64,000 bases of DNA from Cranoglanis bouderius (GCA_023630585.1 CM042539.1:21412255-21476254); one strand, 5' to 3'. Counted from the stretch's first letter, positions 43,627 through 57,813 are shown. The notes: generated by a model from the letters alone, not told the origin. Translations and numbers: made by a program.

Positions 43627-45090
43627 GTTGTTTTAATTATTTTTATTTAGATTTTTCAATATTTTAAAGGTGGGTTGAATAATTTTTTTCGACTTAGAAT
43701 TGTGGTAAACGTATACCACCCATAGTCCTTTTTCTGATACATAGAAATAATGCTGTATTTATCACTACTTTTCTCATTCCAGACCTCAATACTTCTGGTA
43801 TATATTATATATTTTGCAGCAGTCATACCAGTATTATGACCAGTATCATTATACTGATATTAGAGATGTTGTATTTTTGTTGCATATTTATTTGTACTGA
43901 TTATATCTGGTTTACTGACTCGTCTTTATTTCGTCAAGGATTGTCATTTTTGTGTGCACTCAGAGCTGTGAGAGAAAGACAACTGTATTGACTGTTGGGT
44001 GCATCAGTCCTCTGCTTCATACTTTCAGAACAGAATGATGAACCAGATATATATCTCTGCTCGAACCTCTAGGGGTGTCGAGATTCACTGATTTGAGCCA
44101 GTGCATCGGCTGTAATAATTCAAATCACTGTGTACAGAGTAAAAGCTGTGAGGCAATCATGACTGGATCACTACAGGTTTCTCTGTATGAGTCCAACACT
44201 ACATATCTCTTATTTTATTAGTTTCAGTAATTTTTATAAAACTAATTTCCTTTCACACTGGGTGTTTCTTTCTTGCCCTCATTCTATCTCCACAGTCCTA
44301 TGCATCTCCGCATCCATCAGTCCCCGTAAAAGAAATATCCCACTCCCTAAAGCTAACATTTTTTCTTTTCACCTCATTGAACGACCTTTTGAACAAGGTC
44401 TGTGAAACATTATAACAAAATGAGATTTCAAGTTGAAATATTATCATAATGCTCAAACTGTGAAGAGGGCCATTGTGATGTAGGACCACTTTCCCTCATT
44501 CTCTCCCTCTCTCACTGATTTATACCTACTATATTTATTGTAATTGGTGTAAAAAAAAAAAAGGGACTAAAATCAATCTTTTTACATATTACAGTACTGC
44601 ATTGCACTGCATCACATCATATTGCATCCTTGCCAGGATTAAAAGTACTTTCAGATGTCTAATTGCTGCTCATGTATTGAATTTGTATCAATATTGGGAT
44701 ATACACATTCCTGTGTCATAGTTATCATCATGGTATCTAGTTTTATTTTAATATTTTCAGAGATTATCACATTAAATTACAAAAAATGCAGTTTTTTCAG
44801 TCTTGTTCAAAGGTTGGTTCTTTAGTAGTTTATGAAAATAATGTAAAAATATTCTGATTTACTTCTGGTATATTTGTTCCTTATTTGTCTAAAATGTAGC
44901 ACATCTCAACTGGCATACTACAACTAGTTCTTCTTTTTCTTCTTCTTCTTCTTCTTCTTCTTCTTCTTCAGTATGCTTCAGTACAATACTGGTATCAGGT
45001 GTCTGTCTGATACCATGCTCATACTTGTACAATACTTGTAAAAAATAAATAAATACTCAGATACCTCATCTGATAGTAGGTGATATTATG
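43627..45090. other. No recognised gene; (TTC)n microsatellite
   Basis: AT-rich sequence with a (TTC)n tract at 44931-44969. No exon recognised. Confidence 0.5.
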
Positions 45091-45092
45091 TA

Positions 45093-46285
45093 CAGTGCCT
45101 TGCAAAAGTGTTCAACCCCCTTAAAAGACATTAGATTCATCTATATTACAAATCACACTTACACAGATTGTTCCAGACAGTATTTTTATTGCAAACCAAA
45201 TATGCTCTTAAAGTCAATATTCAAAGTCAAAATTCATTATTTGTTTGATCTATAAAAAAAAAAAAATTAAAAACTGAAAAATACTGCTTGCACAAGTATT
45301 CAAGTATTTCTCCCAAGCTTTATTTTTTTAGCAGGCTGAAGCAGGTTCTTTTTTTAATTTCCCCCTGTATTTTGCTCCATCAATTCTCCCTTTAATTTTG
45401 ACAAGAAGCTTCTAAGGATGAAAAGCATTAATTGTTCAAATGCTAATTGAGGTATGGCCTGTGTTATGTTTGCACCACACATAGTGCTTTGAAATTTGCC
45501 CTGAACAAATATCTTGATTTTATCTCACCAAAAGCCCACATCTTTACTGGGTCACTCTTTCATATGGCTCTTCTTGAGCAATGGTTTCTTTCTAGCCACC
45601 CTCTCATATAGTCCTCAATTATGCAGACCTCTTGAAATGGTTATCTGGTGCATCTTCACTCCACTCTCAGCCACTGTACTCTGTAACTCCTTCAGAGTGA
45701 CTGTTGGCCTCACTGTGGCTTCCTTCAACAGTCTCTGTCTTGTTTTGTAACTGAGTTTTGATGGAGGGCTTTGTCTAGGTAGTACTTGGGGGTGTGATGG
45801 AGCTTCCACTTCCTCACTATTGATCCAACAATGCTTACTGGAATGTCCAGCCTCTTAGATATAATTTTATACCCTATTCCTAAGTTATGACATTGTTTTT
45901 ACCTTATTTTTCACTTCCTTATAATGCTTCTTAGCCTTCAATTTCACTCCTTTCCTTCGGACTGACAATCTCTTCAATGGCAGTTCAACTGAGGGAGTTT
46001 TTGTTCAGTAAATGGGAGCTGTTTTAATATTTCATGGGTGAAGGACATTTAGAAGTAAACTGTGTCCTCTTAAGACAGTATCTTTCATCTGGAGCTTCTA
46101 GAACCTTGGGGGTTGAATACTTATGCAAGCAGCATTTTTCAGTTTTTGATTTTCTCTGAAATACTTGCTGCTCAATAAATAAATTTGACACTGACATTGA
46201 AATTTCACTGTAAGAGAACATGAGTCTGCAATCAAAATACTGATTGGAAAATTCCAGGGGGGTTGAATACTTTTGCAAGCCACTG
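45093..46285 (-). mobile_element. Tc1-like transposon, family E, internally deleted
   Basis: After TA, left end CAGTGCCTTGCAAAAGTGTT with caaccccc; right end is the complement of CAGTGGCTTGCAAAAGTATT, also with caaccccc. Size 1193 bp. A minus-strand transposase start is present but the catalytic region is missing. Confidence 0.85.
45530..45930 (-). pseudogene. Tc1 family E transposase remnant
   Basis: Minus strand reads SKLSYKTRQRLLKEATVRPT, TLKELQSTVAESGVKMHQIT and ISRGLHN, then a broken ARKKPLLKKSHMK, the second helix-turn-helix and linker of a Tc1 transposase. No DDE motif remains. Confidence 0.65.
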
Positions 46286-47690
46286 TGTATATGACCTGTA
46301 TGTATAACAGGTCTTACCCGGTGTATTGTTCTTGACTATCAGCCACTATCATTCATTTACAATGAACTAGCTAACATTAAGAAGAACATGCCTAGTAGCC
46401 TAAGCGCATGAAAATGTATGTGTTAACATTTCATGGCCATTATGTAAACCAAGGAAACATAAACTGAGATAATTATTATTCTGTTATTGATTATTACTAA
46501 GTAGGTTACACAGTTCCGTATCAGTAGCGGTATCGGTAAAGACGAGTACCAAAAAAACATACTCATACTTTGTCTGAAAAAAAAAAAAACGTGTTGATGG
46601 ATCTCTTCTTCTTCTTCTTCTTCTTCTACTCAGTATTACTATTATCTGTACTGAAAAACTTGCGAGTATAACCATTCAGTTATAACTCCCTACTAATATT
46701 TCCATAACCCAGACATATGAACTGACCTGTCCTTTTGTCAGTAATTTAGTTGTTTAGTGAATACCTGTGTGTTGCTGAATTTTTATAGTAAATATGTGAT
46801 AAATTTTGCAAGGTTTTATTAAAGGCTATAGTCATAAATTCTCATCTGAATGTTCCATCCCAGTGAAGCCTCGTTAATAAAGGGAGCTGGCCATGGTCAT
46901 TAATTACCGGTTGCATCCTTTGTCTCTGGCAGTGTTTGGGGAGAAAGCTCATTTGGTCCATAATGTTCTGTTTGAGCCAGAGGTGGGTAATAGGATCAAA
47001 GGGGGAAAAATAATAAATTACAGGAGGCCTGTGTATTGTTGAGACTGTGTGAAAGGGTATAAGGATGTGTGTGGGCTTTTATTTGTATGCACATGCGTTC
47101 AAGCATATAATGGCCCCGCTCGAGAAGAACAGAAGTGCCTCTGGGGAATGTAGTCTAGTCAACTAACAATTTAACTATGATTGTGCTCAACTGTGTATGC
47201 ATATGCATATTTCTGGCACATGTGGATATCTTTATATGAGTGCATTAAAATATGCAAAGACTGTGCTTATTTGCATACCTCATGACAATTCCAGAGTCTT
47301 GGGTCAAATGAATCCAGAGCATCCTGCCTTAATGTCACAGGAATAAGGTTAATGGTTATGTGTGAATGTGGTAACCTTTTCAGACATTCTCAACGGAGCT
47401 GAGTCATAGCATTCGGTCTTTTACAAAGATTTTTTTCTCAAATACGCCAGGGTAAAAAAGCCAAACTGGGAGCAGTGGCCTGAGCCAAATTGCTCCCAGA
47501 ACAATTTTCTATGCTGCTAGTCCAGAAGCACATTAACACATTAGCCCAGCATGAGTTCAGCTTCACTAAGCCACACCTGGACCTCTGTTTAACAGCAAAA
47601 TGCTTTTAGGAAGAACGGTATAACACCTATGGTGTGAAAAAGAAACAAGAAACATCTTTGTATTTACATTTGCTCAGAAAATACAAAACT
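46286..47690. other. (TTC)n tract and a candidate conserved patch
   Basis: (TTC)n at 46604-46628. The piece 46860-46985 (catggtcattaattaccggt, ggcagtgtttggggagaaag, ttctgtttgagccagaggtg) is complex and has a TAATTA core; it could be a conserved non-coding element. Otherwise nothing recognised. Confidence 0.4.
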
Positions 47691-47691
47691 A

Positions 47692-49226
47692 CAGTGCTGT
47701 GAAAAAGTATTTGCCCCATCCTGATTTCTTCTGTTTTTATGTATATCTCATACTAAATGGTTTCATAAATTAAAACAAAATCTATGATAAAACAAAGGAA
47801 ACCTGAGTAAACACAAAATGCAGTTTTTAAATGATAATGTTATTTATTGAAGCTAAAAAGTTATCCAATACCAACTGGGCCTGTGTGAAAATGTATTTGC
47901 CCCCGTAGTTACTAATTCCCCAAATCTATGAAACCGCATTAATAATGGGGTTCAGCTGAACCCTGTTCAATCAAATCAACACTTAAATAAAACTTTTTCA
48001 ACAGCAAGAAGTTGGTTAAAATGTCTTACCCAGTAACACACTATGCCAAAGTTGAAAGAAATTCCAGAAATAATGAGGAAGAAGGTGATTGAAATACATC
48101 AGTCTGGGAAGGGTTACAAAGCTATTTCAAAGGCTCTGGGACTCCAAAGAACCACAATGAGAGCCATTATCAAATGGAAAAACTCGGCACAGTAGTGAAC
48201 CTTCCCAGAAGTTGCAGACCTTCCAAAATTCCTCTAAGAGCACAGCAACTACACATCCAGGAAGTCACAAAAGAGCCAAGGACAACATCAAAGGAACTGT
48301 AGGCCTCTCTTGCATCAATAAAGGTCACTGTTTGTGACTCTACTATCAGAAAGACACAGGGCAAAATTGGCGTCCATGGAAGAATGCCGAGGTGAAAACC
48401 ACTGCTAATCCAGAAGAACATTAAGGTTCGTCTGAATTTTGCCAAAACACACCTTGATGATCCTCAAAACATTTGGGAGAATGTTCTGTGGATTGATAAG
48501 TCGAAAGTGGAACTGTTTGTAAGACAGGGGTCTCGTTACATCTGGCATAAACCAAACACAGAATTCCACAAAAAGAACATCATAGCTACAGCCAAGAATG
48601 GTGGTGGAAGTGTGATGGTGTGGGGATGCTTTGCTGCTTCAGGGCCTGGGCAACTTGCAATAATTGAGGGAAACAAGAATTCTGCTCTCTACCAGAAAAT
48701 CCTAAAGGAGAATGTCTGGTCTTCAGTCCATTAGTTGAAACTCAAGCACAAATGGATTGTGCAGCAATACAATGATCCAAAGCATAGGAGTACGTCCACC
48801 TCTGAATGGCTCAAATAAATAAATAAATAAATAAAGTTTTAGAGTGGCCTAGTCAAAGTCCTGACTTGAACCAATTGAGATGCTATGGCAGGACCTTAAA
48901 CAGGCAGTTTCATGCTTGAAAACCCTCCAATGTGGCTGAGCTAAAGCAGTTCTGCAAAGAAGAGTGGGCAAAAATTCCACCACAGCACTGTGAAAGACTG
49001 ATGTCCAGTTATCGGAAGCGTTTGCTTGCAGAACCAGATTTTAAGTTTAAGGGGGCAATTCGTTTTTTCACATGAGCAATAGGCGTTGGAAGCCTTTTTT
49101 TTTTTTTTTTTTTGCTTCAATAAAAAAATAAAAATAAATAAAAACTGTATTTTGTGTTTACTCAGGTTACCTTTGTTTTATATTGTATTTTGTTTGAAGA
49201 TCTAAAACTATTTAGTTTTATTTGGT
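47692..49226 (+). mobile_element. Tc1-like transposon, family F
   Basis: TA then CAGTGCTGTGAAAAAGTATT and tgccccatcctgatttcttc at the left end. The right inner repeat (ttactcaggttacctttgtt, gtttgaagatctaaaactat) is recognisable but stops near 49226; the outer right end is lost. An (AAAT)n tract of about 20 bases has expanded inside the coding part (48813-48834). Confidence 0.85.
48042..49072 (+). pseudogene. Tc1 family F transposase, many lesions
   Basis: Begins MPKLKEIPEIMRKKVIEIHQ, then GKGYKAISKALGLQRTTMRA; after several stops comes NTEFHKKNIIATAKNGGGSV and MVWGCFAASGPGQLAIIEG, then the QYNDPKH and FEPIEMLW-like regions in other frames. Frame breaks and stops are frequent, so this is an older copy than family A. 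Confidence 0.8.
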
Positions 49227-52200
49227 TCCACGAAAGTCCAAAACAATCTGCCTTAACACATTTGTTATTAGCAAATCATCCGATGTGGATGCCAAAAATG
49301 AAATTGAACTTATATTGCAGTCCATGTATCAGGGGGTTTTAGCCATTTATACCAGCTGCTCTGGTACTAGTGCATAACGGTCAAATAGGCTACTGGGGAT
49401 TTAACATTTGCAGACTGTCATTTCTGATGTCTAAGGCTATGAAACCAACTGTTGTTGAATTTATTGCTAAAAAAGAACCATATGCTGGCATAACTAGTAA
49501 AACAAAAATAATTAGTAAGTAATTTATTACTGTAATCCATGCAATGCATGTTAAACACACCACTCTGGTGTTGCTTTGTAGATAAACAAGTAATCATGTG
49601 AACAAGCACCAACTTCTTTGCTAATCAGTAACATGATTTGAAGGCTAAAATTAAGACACGGGTAAATAGTGACTTTGTTGTCCTTTCCTAAATTATCCCT
49701 TACAGTGCAACAGTTTGCTCTCACAAAGCTCAAAGGGAAGCGATAATTATGAATTACTTGCTCTAGGACATTAAAGTATTAAACTAAAATTTGTAACATA
49801 AAATTCTTTTCTTACTGTTAACTTTTAATTATTAACCATTAGTGACTACTTTATGGCTATAAAGAGACTGTAAAGTAGTTATGTTTTGATTTGTGGTGGC
49901 ACATTAGAACAGATGAGATTTTATCATGAAAGAAGCCATCTATGAGAATCTGTGAAATCTCAACCCTTCTTGCCCTGATGTCTCTGGTCCAATGAGCTGC
50001 CTTCAGCTAAATATTTTACATAAATGCATGTGATTGGATAAGCCATAGCCAGGAAATTGCTATTGCATGTGTAGAAAATTGGAGGCTCTGAACTACGGCC
50101 ATTTTTTTCTTCCATCTGTTTGTTGGCAACAGTATTTTTGGAGTACTTGGTTCAGTCCTATGAAATACTTTGCTGGGTCTTCCAGTTGCTGACCCCTGGT
50201 CAAGGAGGTTATGGTACTGTATCTCTATTATCCATCCAGGCATTTTGCAGGTAAAAAAAAAGAAGTGTATTTGGCAAATCCATTAAATGTGTTCGTGTCG
50301 GTGTCAGATTTGTTGATGTTGATTGTGGATTCAAGAAATAAATGAAATTGGTTGGATTTGTGGCTAAAGTTGAAATTGTTTCTAATGAATAACTAGAATA
50401 AGTAGAACAATGCCAACAAAGGATTCATCCACAAATTTCTTAAAAATTTTTTTAATAAAAGTATATGTTTAAATAAATATAATTATTTTAAAAAAACACA
50501 TAATAAAAATATATTAGAACTTTGATAATGGTTGGTTTCCACTGCAGATCCGCTGTTTATGCTTCATGAATCCTTGTAGGTTCCACACTTTTTCGACAAC
50601 TAACGAGAGCCAGATGCAGCCATGCTCAATACAACAGATAAAGTGTTGTGCTTATTATCATGTCTTTATACACACCTTAATGAAGGTGTATATCCATCTT
50701 AACTGTCCATAAATATTTGTTCCGGAAGTATTCAAACTATAGTTGTATTTCTTTGCAAATTTCATCATGGCTTATCTGCTCTTTGTGATGATGAAAAGAT
50801 TGCATCTTGCTGTATAGTCAGTGCACTTCCCTTGCACTATGCAGAATGTGTGTGATTTATTTTTTAACATTATTTTGAGGCATGCCTTCCCAGATTTAAA
50901 GATTTCTTTGTTTCTGGTCTACCTTTGATATGATTGTTGCAACTTCTTTTCAAAAGCTTGTTTGCAGTGTGCACTTGCTGTGAAATGGCCTCCTTTAAAA
51001 GTTCTTCAGACTAGCTTCTTTTTCACCACAGTCAGTTCTTTAATTATCTGTACTACAATATCTAAATATTAGATATTTTTAGTTAAAATAAACTGAATAT
51101 CTGAACTAGAATGTTCTAAAACTATATATTTTAACTTAAAACTGGACTCAAATGGCAAAGTCAAATGGCTAATACCAGTCTAACACATGGACACAATTAA
51201 GTGAACATGGAACACTTGTTCATTTAGAAAAGCAAGAAAAAGAAAGAAAGAAATAAAGAAAGAAAGAAAGGAAGAAATGAGCTACACAATTACAAGACAA
51301 TAATAATATTTTCATAAAGAGTGCCAATAATTCTGGAGGGCACCAGAGTGTTCTGTGTCTGAGAGTGTTGTGTCTGAGAAAAAAAAACAATTATGCTGGA
51401 TCTGTCTGTTTCAATTTGAGTTTAATTATAAACAGCACTGGCTTTAATGAGTCATTAATGTGTTGTTTACTCAGCTTAATGACCTGATCAGCACCGGCTC
51501 TTTGTTTTTATGTGCGTCCCAGTAAAAACCCACTGTTCACATTTGATTAGGAATGGAAACAGTGTTTCAGTCGTTTTGCCCTTCAAAAAAAAGTCTTATC
51601 TTTGTGTGTTATTCAGGTTTGGAATGAAAGAGACAAAAGTATGTTTATTAAATGAATGTGGATGCTTATGTTCATACTTGATTGACTTTTGTTATATCAA
51701 TGAATGAATCTCATCAGTCATTTACATGTAAAATCTTTTTAAACCCATAAATGTCTAGACACATCAGATAAAGAAATCTTTATTTTAGGGTGACTTTTTC
51801 CCTGTGTGTTATAATTCCAAGGTGCGATCAAAATTGCAAAAATGCTAGTAAGATATTATTGACAAAGGTATGGAATTTTTGTTTTCATTCACTTGAAAGC
51901 TATTTACATTGATGGCTGGTGGTGATAGATATTAGATTTTAGCCCTCCCACCTACTATCAGTAGCTTGACAAAGAAATTGAGCAGTACATTATACTTTGA
52001 TTAGACTATGCGTGCTCTGCTTACTAGGAAAAAAAAAACGATGATAGAGTAAGTAATCTTTCTTGTTCATGTTCATTACACCCACGACTGTATTTCACAC
52101 ACGACTTCTCAAATGCTGCTGATGACATGTTGTGGATGTGTCCAAAAAAATAAACAGCCCATAGCTGATTTGGACAGTCCGTACAGGATTTCGTGGAAGT

Positions 52201-53920
52201 TTTTTTTTTTGTGATTGCTGTGGCAAAAAAAGTTTGATTTTGCTGCGGCTTTTTTCAGATTTGCATGGCAAGTTGTTGAGTTTTTTGTGATTTTTTTTTT
52301 TTTTCTTTTGTTGCAGAAAATTACTTGAATTGGCAAAATTGCAATTGCACAAAATTGTCTTTCGTGGTGATGTTTGTTGGTAAATGAGACCTTTTAGCTG
52401 TACTCATGTTTGACGCACGTGAATCGAAGAGGGCTTTGGCTGAATGCACGTTGTGATGATGTCACGTGACATGTCTTGCCCCAAATCGGTCGAAAATCTG
52501 CGGTAATTTTGAAAAATTTGCAAGCTCCTCTGAAAAATTGCAAGCTCCTCAGTTTTTCAATGCATGGAAGTGCAGGCAGCCAATGAGATTGTGACCTTCA
52601 AGTTTCTGAAGCGAGAGTAGAAACTTTGTTTTTCTGACTGAATCTGATAACTACTGACATTTGGATTTCTGCTTCCTGAGCTTTGTTACCTCTTTGACCA
52701 AAATTTGAGGACAGAATTGCCATCCTCCATCCAGCAAACACACACACACACAAAATAATGCTGACCTCCTACAGCACGGATGTACTGGAAAATAGGACAC
52801 TTAAATGCCAAGGGAAAAAAAAACATGACAGATTTGTTCGATGTTGGCTCAAAAGTATGGGCGTGCATTTTTGCTTTTCCCATACACGTACACAATGATT
52901 CGTAGATGCATGCACACCCACAGTGTTCAGGTTAGAGAGGTCAGTGTATTTAAGGCTCCAGGTTGACAGAACATCAATAATATTCCTAATAAGGCCTGTA
53001 AGACTGTTTCTATTACAGACAGAGGGGCAGAGAGGGTGGGTAGACGCAGCAGAGATCTGCTGGCGCATTAAAATAAACAGAGGGGAACTGTAAGGTGAGT
53101 GAAAGAGTGAACCCTCTCTTGGCTTTGCTACTTAGGCTCACATGGATGATGGAGGTGAGCAGGGAATATAAATTATTGTGCCCTAGTTTTCATAGCAGGG
53201 TGCTTTCATTGTCTTTCATTCTTCCCCCTGTTTTCTTATTCATAATCAGTATCTCCATTAGCAGAGGTTGAGAACAATCTGACGTGCTGTTCTCTAATGT
53301 AGTTAACACAAGAACTGGCTTTGTGGTTCTTGCACTTTGTCTTCTCCCTGTCACACTGTGTCACACACACACATACAGACACACACACTTAACTGCTCCT
53401 TGTCAGGGTGTGTGTATGTGTGTGCTAAGGCATCTGCTTTTCCATGTGCTATGTGTCAGTGATAAATGAGCCTCAGGGATCCCTGGTGAGCACTCACCTG
53501 TCGCCAGGTAACCATCACTACAGCGAACCTGTCACCAGGCCAACCTATCTCCGAGGCGAAAACTTGTCACTGTGGCGAAACCCAGCTGCTCTCACGTTTC
53601 TGCTGGAGGCTCATCCTTTACTAAGCTGCAGTTTACCTCTGTGTGTATTTGTATGTGAACTGGTTTGTAGCTCTGTAGTCACATAAGGAGGGTTTTGTGT
53701 ATAATTTTTTAGCACAATGTACATTATTATTAGTAATTAGCCTGTCATTGTGAATGTGCACGGATGTGTATAAAAAAAGGATGTATTGATGTGGAACATT
53801 TCACACAACAGTTTGCATGAATTAAGCTTCTCTGTAACCACTATGGACTTCTGTCTTATTGATCACTGAGTGATAATTTTTAAGCTTATGGCATATTTGC
53901 AAATAAATCAGTCTGTCAAT
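49227..53920. other. 4.7 kb without recognised genes
   Basis: AT-rich sequence with an (AAAG)n tract at 51236-51270 and poly-T runs at 52201-52211 and 52289-52304. The piece 52900-53100 is more complex. 53465-53600 contains short related GC-rich units (gtcgccaggtaacc, gtcaccaggccaacc, gtggcgaaaccc). No exon chain could be built. Confidence 0.45.
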
Positions 53921-53924
53921 CAAT

Positions 53925-53942
53925 CAATCAATCAATCAATCA

Positions 53943-54032
<90 letters not shown>
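53925..54032. repeat. (CAAT)n(CTAT)n microsatellite
   Basis: About 5 CAAT units followed by about 22 CTAT units. Confidence 0.97.
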
Positions 54033-54036
<4 letters not shown>

Positions 54037-54219
54037 TTATTAGGAAGAGGGGTTTGTCAGGGCAGTAGATTGAGTACTATTGTTACAGGATCTGTTTTGC
54101 TTTTATGTCTGTTATATAATGTTACTAAAGCACATCTGTAATGATTATGACCAATTTCAAAATATAACACCATGGGTTAAAAAGATTTATGCCGCATTGC
54201 CGTTGTATTCTCGGATAAT

Positions 54220-54830
54220 CAGAAGGTGTGGATTAATTTTCTATAACAGCACACCTCTGACAGTAGCTCTGGCAGTAACACAAATGATTATATTTATATT
54301 AATGCGTTACTTTAAAAAAAATATCGTTTCAATAGTGACCGTTCATTTACAGGTATTTGTATGGCAGATGCTCTACATAGTCTAAGCCTAATAATGAATG
54401 GATTTTTAAAAATGTTATTATTTAGCAAAGGAAAACATGCCATTATAGATATGGTGAAGATGTTTATTTCACATTTATGGAAGGAGTCTCCAGTTTCAAT
54501 GCTTTGTAAGGATTAGTAAGTTTTGTGCTACAGGAGAGTTTTTAGCATCTGCTTTCAAGTTTCTTGATAAAAAGCTATGTTTTTTGTCTTATTAACTTGG
54601 GGAGAGAGAGAGAGCGCGAGAGAGAGAGAGGCTGGTGAGGGAACGCTATAATGTAGGTGCTAACAGTAACTAACATGTTTTGCAATGTGTCTATTTTTAA
54701 TAACTTAAAAGTTGCTATTGTTGGTAAGTTGGTAAACTGCTGTGGTATAAGAGGAATAACACACTTAGCACTGTGCTGTTATAAAAAAAATAGTCCACTT
54801 GACATGGATTATTACCACTGTGTGTTATTC
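54220..54830 (-). repeat. 'GTTCCTGTTATC' family repeat, long reversed copy
   Basis: Shares tataacagcacacctctgac, ggaaggagtctccagtttca, gtcttattaacttggggaga, ggctggtgagggaacg and gtgctgttataa with other copies. A (GA)n tract lies inside (54602-54632). Ends not defined. Confidence 0.6.
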
Positions 54831-56127
54831 CTAACATATTGTATACATTTTGCCTTCTCTAGTAGAAAAATCCAATTACAAGCTACTTGGGTTGTGCTGC
54901 GTCATTTGTCACTGCACAGATTAATCTCTCTGCAATATACATTTGTAGTGAATTCAAGGCAGTGTTCCACAGTAAACAGTATGCCTGAATAGAACTGACA
55001 CAAATCACATTTTGACAAAGTATTTAATGTGGTAGTATTCAGTTTGGGATGTGGCCTAAGTGTTCGTGCATCTGTGGATATAATCATCTGCCCTGTTTCC
55101 TCAATATTGCAGAAACTTTATGAGAAAATCTTTCAAAAAACCTCCATCAATGTGACTCTAACGGTTACTGAGTACCAGGTTATAGAGCAAAACCTTTTAG
55201 TTGGTCCACTGTATTCTCATAGTATGCTGCTGTTTGGGCATTTTACCAGAGGCCGGTTAACAGGAGCCAGCCCACTATCTCTAGCTATCTAGCTCTACAG
55301 TATATAAAACAAAACTTTCACATATGCTCGTTTACACATCAGTTCAATACTGATATGATATGATTCAGCACAGATACAATTTGATTCAGGTCTGATCCAA
55401 TATGACAGAGTTTAGTTAAATCTAAATAACCATATTGATATGTCCTAGTAATAATTTAAAAACATTTCTTCACTGTCTTTATTTTGTCTGAGAATTGGTA
55501 TTGCATTAATTCTCCCACTATAGATGTGCCATCTTCCTTGTACATGTGTAGCAGTGTTTGTGGTGCTTTTTCTGGCAGTTTTGCACCTAGCAGCGAGATT
55601 TCCTGCTGAGCTGTTGTTGAATCTGAAGTCTCTTCAGATCCAGAGGTGCTCTCTCGCTCTCTCTCACACATACACACGCACAAGTCCCAGGGAGCATAAA
55701 TCAATTGTCGTGACTTTCTGATTAGAATTGTTTTTCTTTACACCACTATGTATAACTAAGCCTGATATATAACCAAGTTTGAAATACAAAAATGTTAGTC
55801 ACTAACAAGCTATCATGAGTTCTTCACAAATTCCATACGTAAATAGGATAAATAAGGTGGCTATCATGCACTAGCTTCAAACTAGCTACAAATAAATGTC
55901 TTACCTGTTTGACAAGAGAAAAGTTACTCTCTGACTCCTATATGGTTTCTTTAGACTCACACTCTTCTTGCTCACTCTGTCCCCTCATTACTCAATGTCT
56001 GTCACTGTGTATCTGGACTTCTTTTGTGCCTGAAGTTGGGGCATGATGATGTTTGACATATCCGATTTGGCATATGACTTATGCATACAAATTTCCTGCC
56101 AAATCTGTCCCAACACCCGTGACACAG
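54831..56127. other. No recognised genes
   Basis: AT-rich sequence; a short CT/CA-rich tract at 55648-55682. A 66-base interval at 55109-55174 looks like an exon by its borders but not by its content (see rejected list). Confidence 0.45.
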
Positions 56128-56372
56128 CACTGAGTTCAGTTTATTTGTATAGTGCTTTTAACAATGGACATTGTCCCAAAGCAGCTTTACAGAAGTATAT
56201 AAATTCAGGACATAGATTTTAAATTTATGAATTTATCCCCAATGAGCAAGCCAGCGGCGACGGTGGCAAGGAAAAACTCCCTGAGACGATATGAGGAAGA
56301 AACCTTGAGAGGAACCAGACTCAAAAGGGAACCCATCCTCATCTGGGTAACACTGGATAGTGCGATTATAAA
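56128..56372 (-). repeat. Fish dispersed repeat, reversed copy
   Basis: Contains cagtttatttgtatagtgct, acattgtcccaaagcagctt, gcaaggaaaaactccctgag and aagaaaccttgagaggaacc; the complement of the last two blocks is seen at 37320-37370. Confidence 0.75.
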
Positions 56373-56766
56373 TAAATAAATCAGTACCAGTACCACATGG
56401 TCAAATAGCAGTTGTGAGACCATGAAAATTCATTACAGTTTTTATATGAAGTCTGTTTTGTTGAACTTCACCACTGTAATCTCAATGATCTTTAGGCTGC
56501 ACCGTGTGGGGCTATCCTCAGCAGCAGCATGTGACTTCCAATTGATGAGATCTCCAACCAGAAGTAGGGCATCAGGATGGACGGACTAGGATTTACTATT
56601 ATGGGATTGTCAGGTCTACTCAGCCAAGGAACATATTATACAGTCTTTTTCTTTCCTAATACAATAATCTATTCACCCCCAATTTTACCCATAAAAACGC
56701 ATTCACTGTAGATTTTAGAAAACAAAACTGTGTAGCATTTATGAGCACTACTCTGCTCTATTTGAT

Positions 56767-56930
56767 GGGCAGTGGTAGCTCAGTGGTTAAGACGTTAGGC
56801 TACTGATCAGAAGGTTGTGAGTTCAAATCCCAGCACCGCCAAGCTGCCACTGTTGGGCCCTTGAACAAGGCCCTTAACCCTCAACTCCTCAGATGTATAA
56901 ATGAAATATATGTAAATGTAAAATGTATTT
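56767..56930 (+). mobile_element. tRNA-derived SINE
   Basis: gggcagtggtagctcagtgg carries box A, and aaggttgtgagttcaaatcc carries box B, followed by ctgttgggcccttgaacaag and a tail of tgtaaatg units. Same family as 19729-19913. Confidence 0.87.
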
Positions 56931-57813
56931 ACTATACTGGATTTATAAATTAGTTAACTCCTTACAATCTGTTTGATTAAAAAAAACCCTGCTAGTAGAA
57001 AATTAAAAACATATTGTTGAGAAATTCATGTAGATGTTTAAAGATGGAGTTTTCCTGCATATTGATTGAGTTGAATGTGTTGATTGTGTTTATTGTGGGT
57101 GAACCACTATTTAAAGTTACATAAAGAATGTTTCATTGTGTACCTGGCTTGGCCTACTTTTTTGGGAAAGTGGGTTGATGTGTTCCTGTTTGTGTATTCA
57201 TCATTATCTACTGATTTGTCTGCCACAGGTAAGGCTGCAACATGCGTTTATCACTATCTAGCGCTTCGTAATCTTGACTCTGTGTGTGAGATATCATGTC
57301 TCTGCCACCTTTGATCTAAGCTAATCCATCTACATTTCCTTTGTCGGAGGCTGAGCCTTGAGCAGCGTTTTAAGAAAGCGTCAGGTTAAGAAAGTGGAAG
57401 AGCAGAGGGCATACAGATAAGAGAATAGACATCAAGCTAAGCGGATCAATTTTTAATTAGGCTAAAGTGTGCGTGTGTGTCTGAGCAGCATCACAGATTT
57501 GACGGTGGAAATTTAGACTCCCTTTGGAGTGTGTTAACCATTTTCCATCTGGGGTTTCACCTTTTTGTGAACTAACATTCTGCACATCCATTTCAGAATG
57601 CAGCACACCAGAACACAGCAATTTTTATTTCAAGTAATTTCTACCATATTAAAAGGTAATGTCTGTGATCTAAAAGAGCGATTGTACGATGGTAAATATT
57701 CACAGTGTGATATCCATATAGATAATTAGGGATTGTACAGACTAGTTAACTTATACATTCACTAGTTGCTGCTCTGGGGATGTTGACTAGTTGAGGGTGG
57801 GGGAAAAACAGCT
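56931..57813. other. Sequence with a candidate conserved patch
   Basis: 57225-57470 is complex (tatcactatctagcgcttcg, ccacctttgatctaagctaa, ggatcaatttttaattaggc), with a TCF-type cctttgatct and a TAATTA-like homeodomain core. Otherwise AT-rich; no exon seen. Confidence 0.35.

Noticed and set aside
53444..53686. 80-residue frame with short GC-rich repeated units (gccaggtaacc, caccaggccaacc)
   Set aside because: Could be an exon or a tiny minisatellite, but neither border nor peptide supports a gene.
55109..55174. A 66-base interval with a good acceptor (tcaatattgcag) and CAG|GT donor, in phase 0, reading KLYEKIFQKTSINVTLTVTEYQ, as a possible next exon of the TPR gene
   Set aside because: The donor GTTATA is weak, the peptide does not continue the TPR pattern after IEVEEFE, and such intervals are expected by chance in 31 kb.
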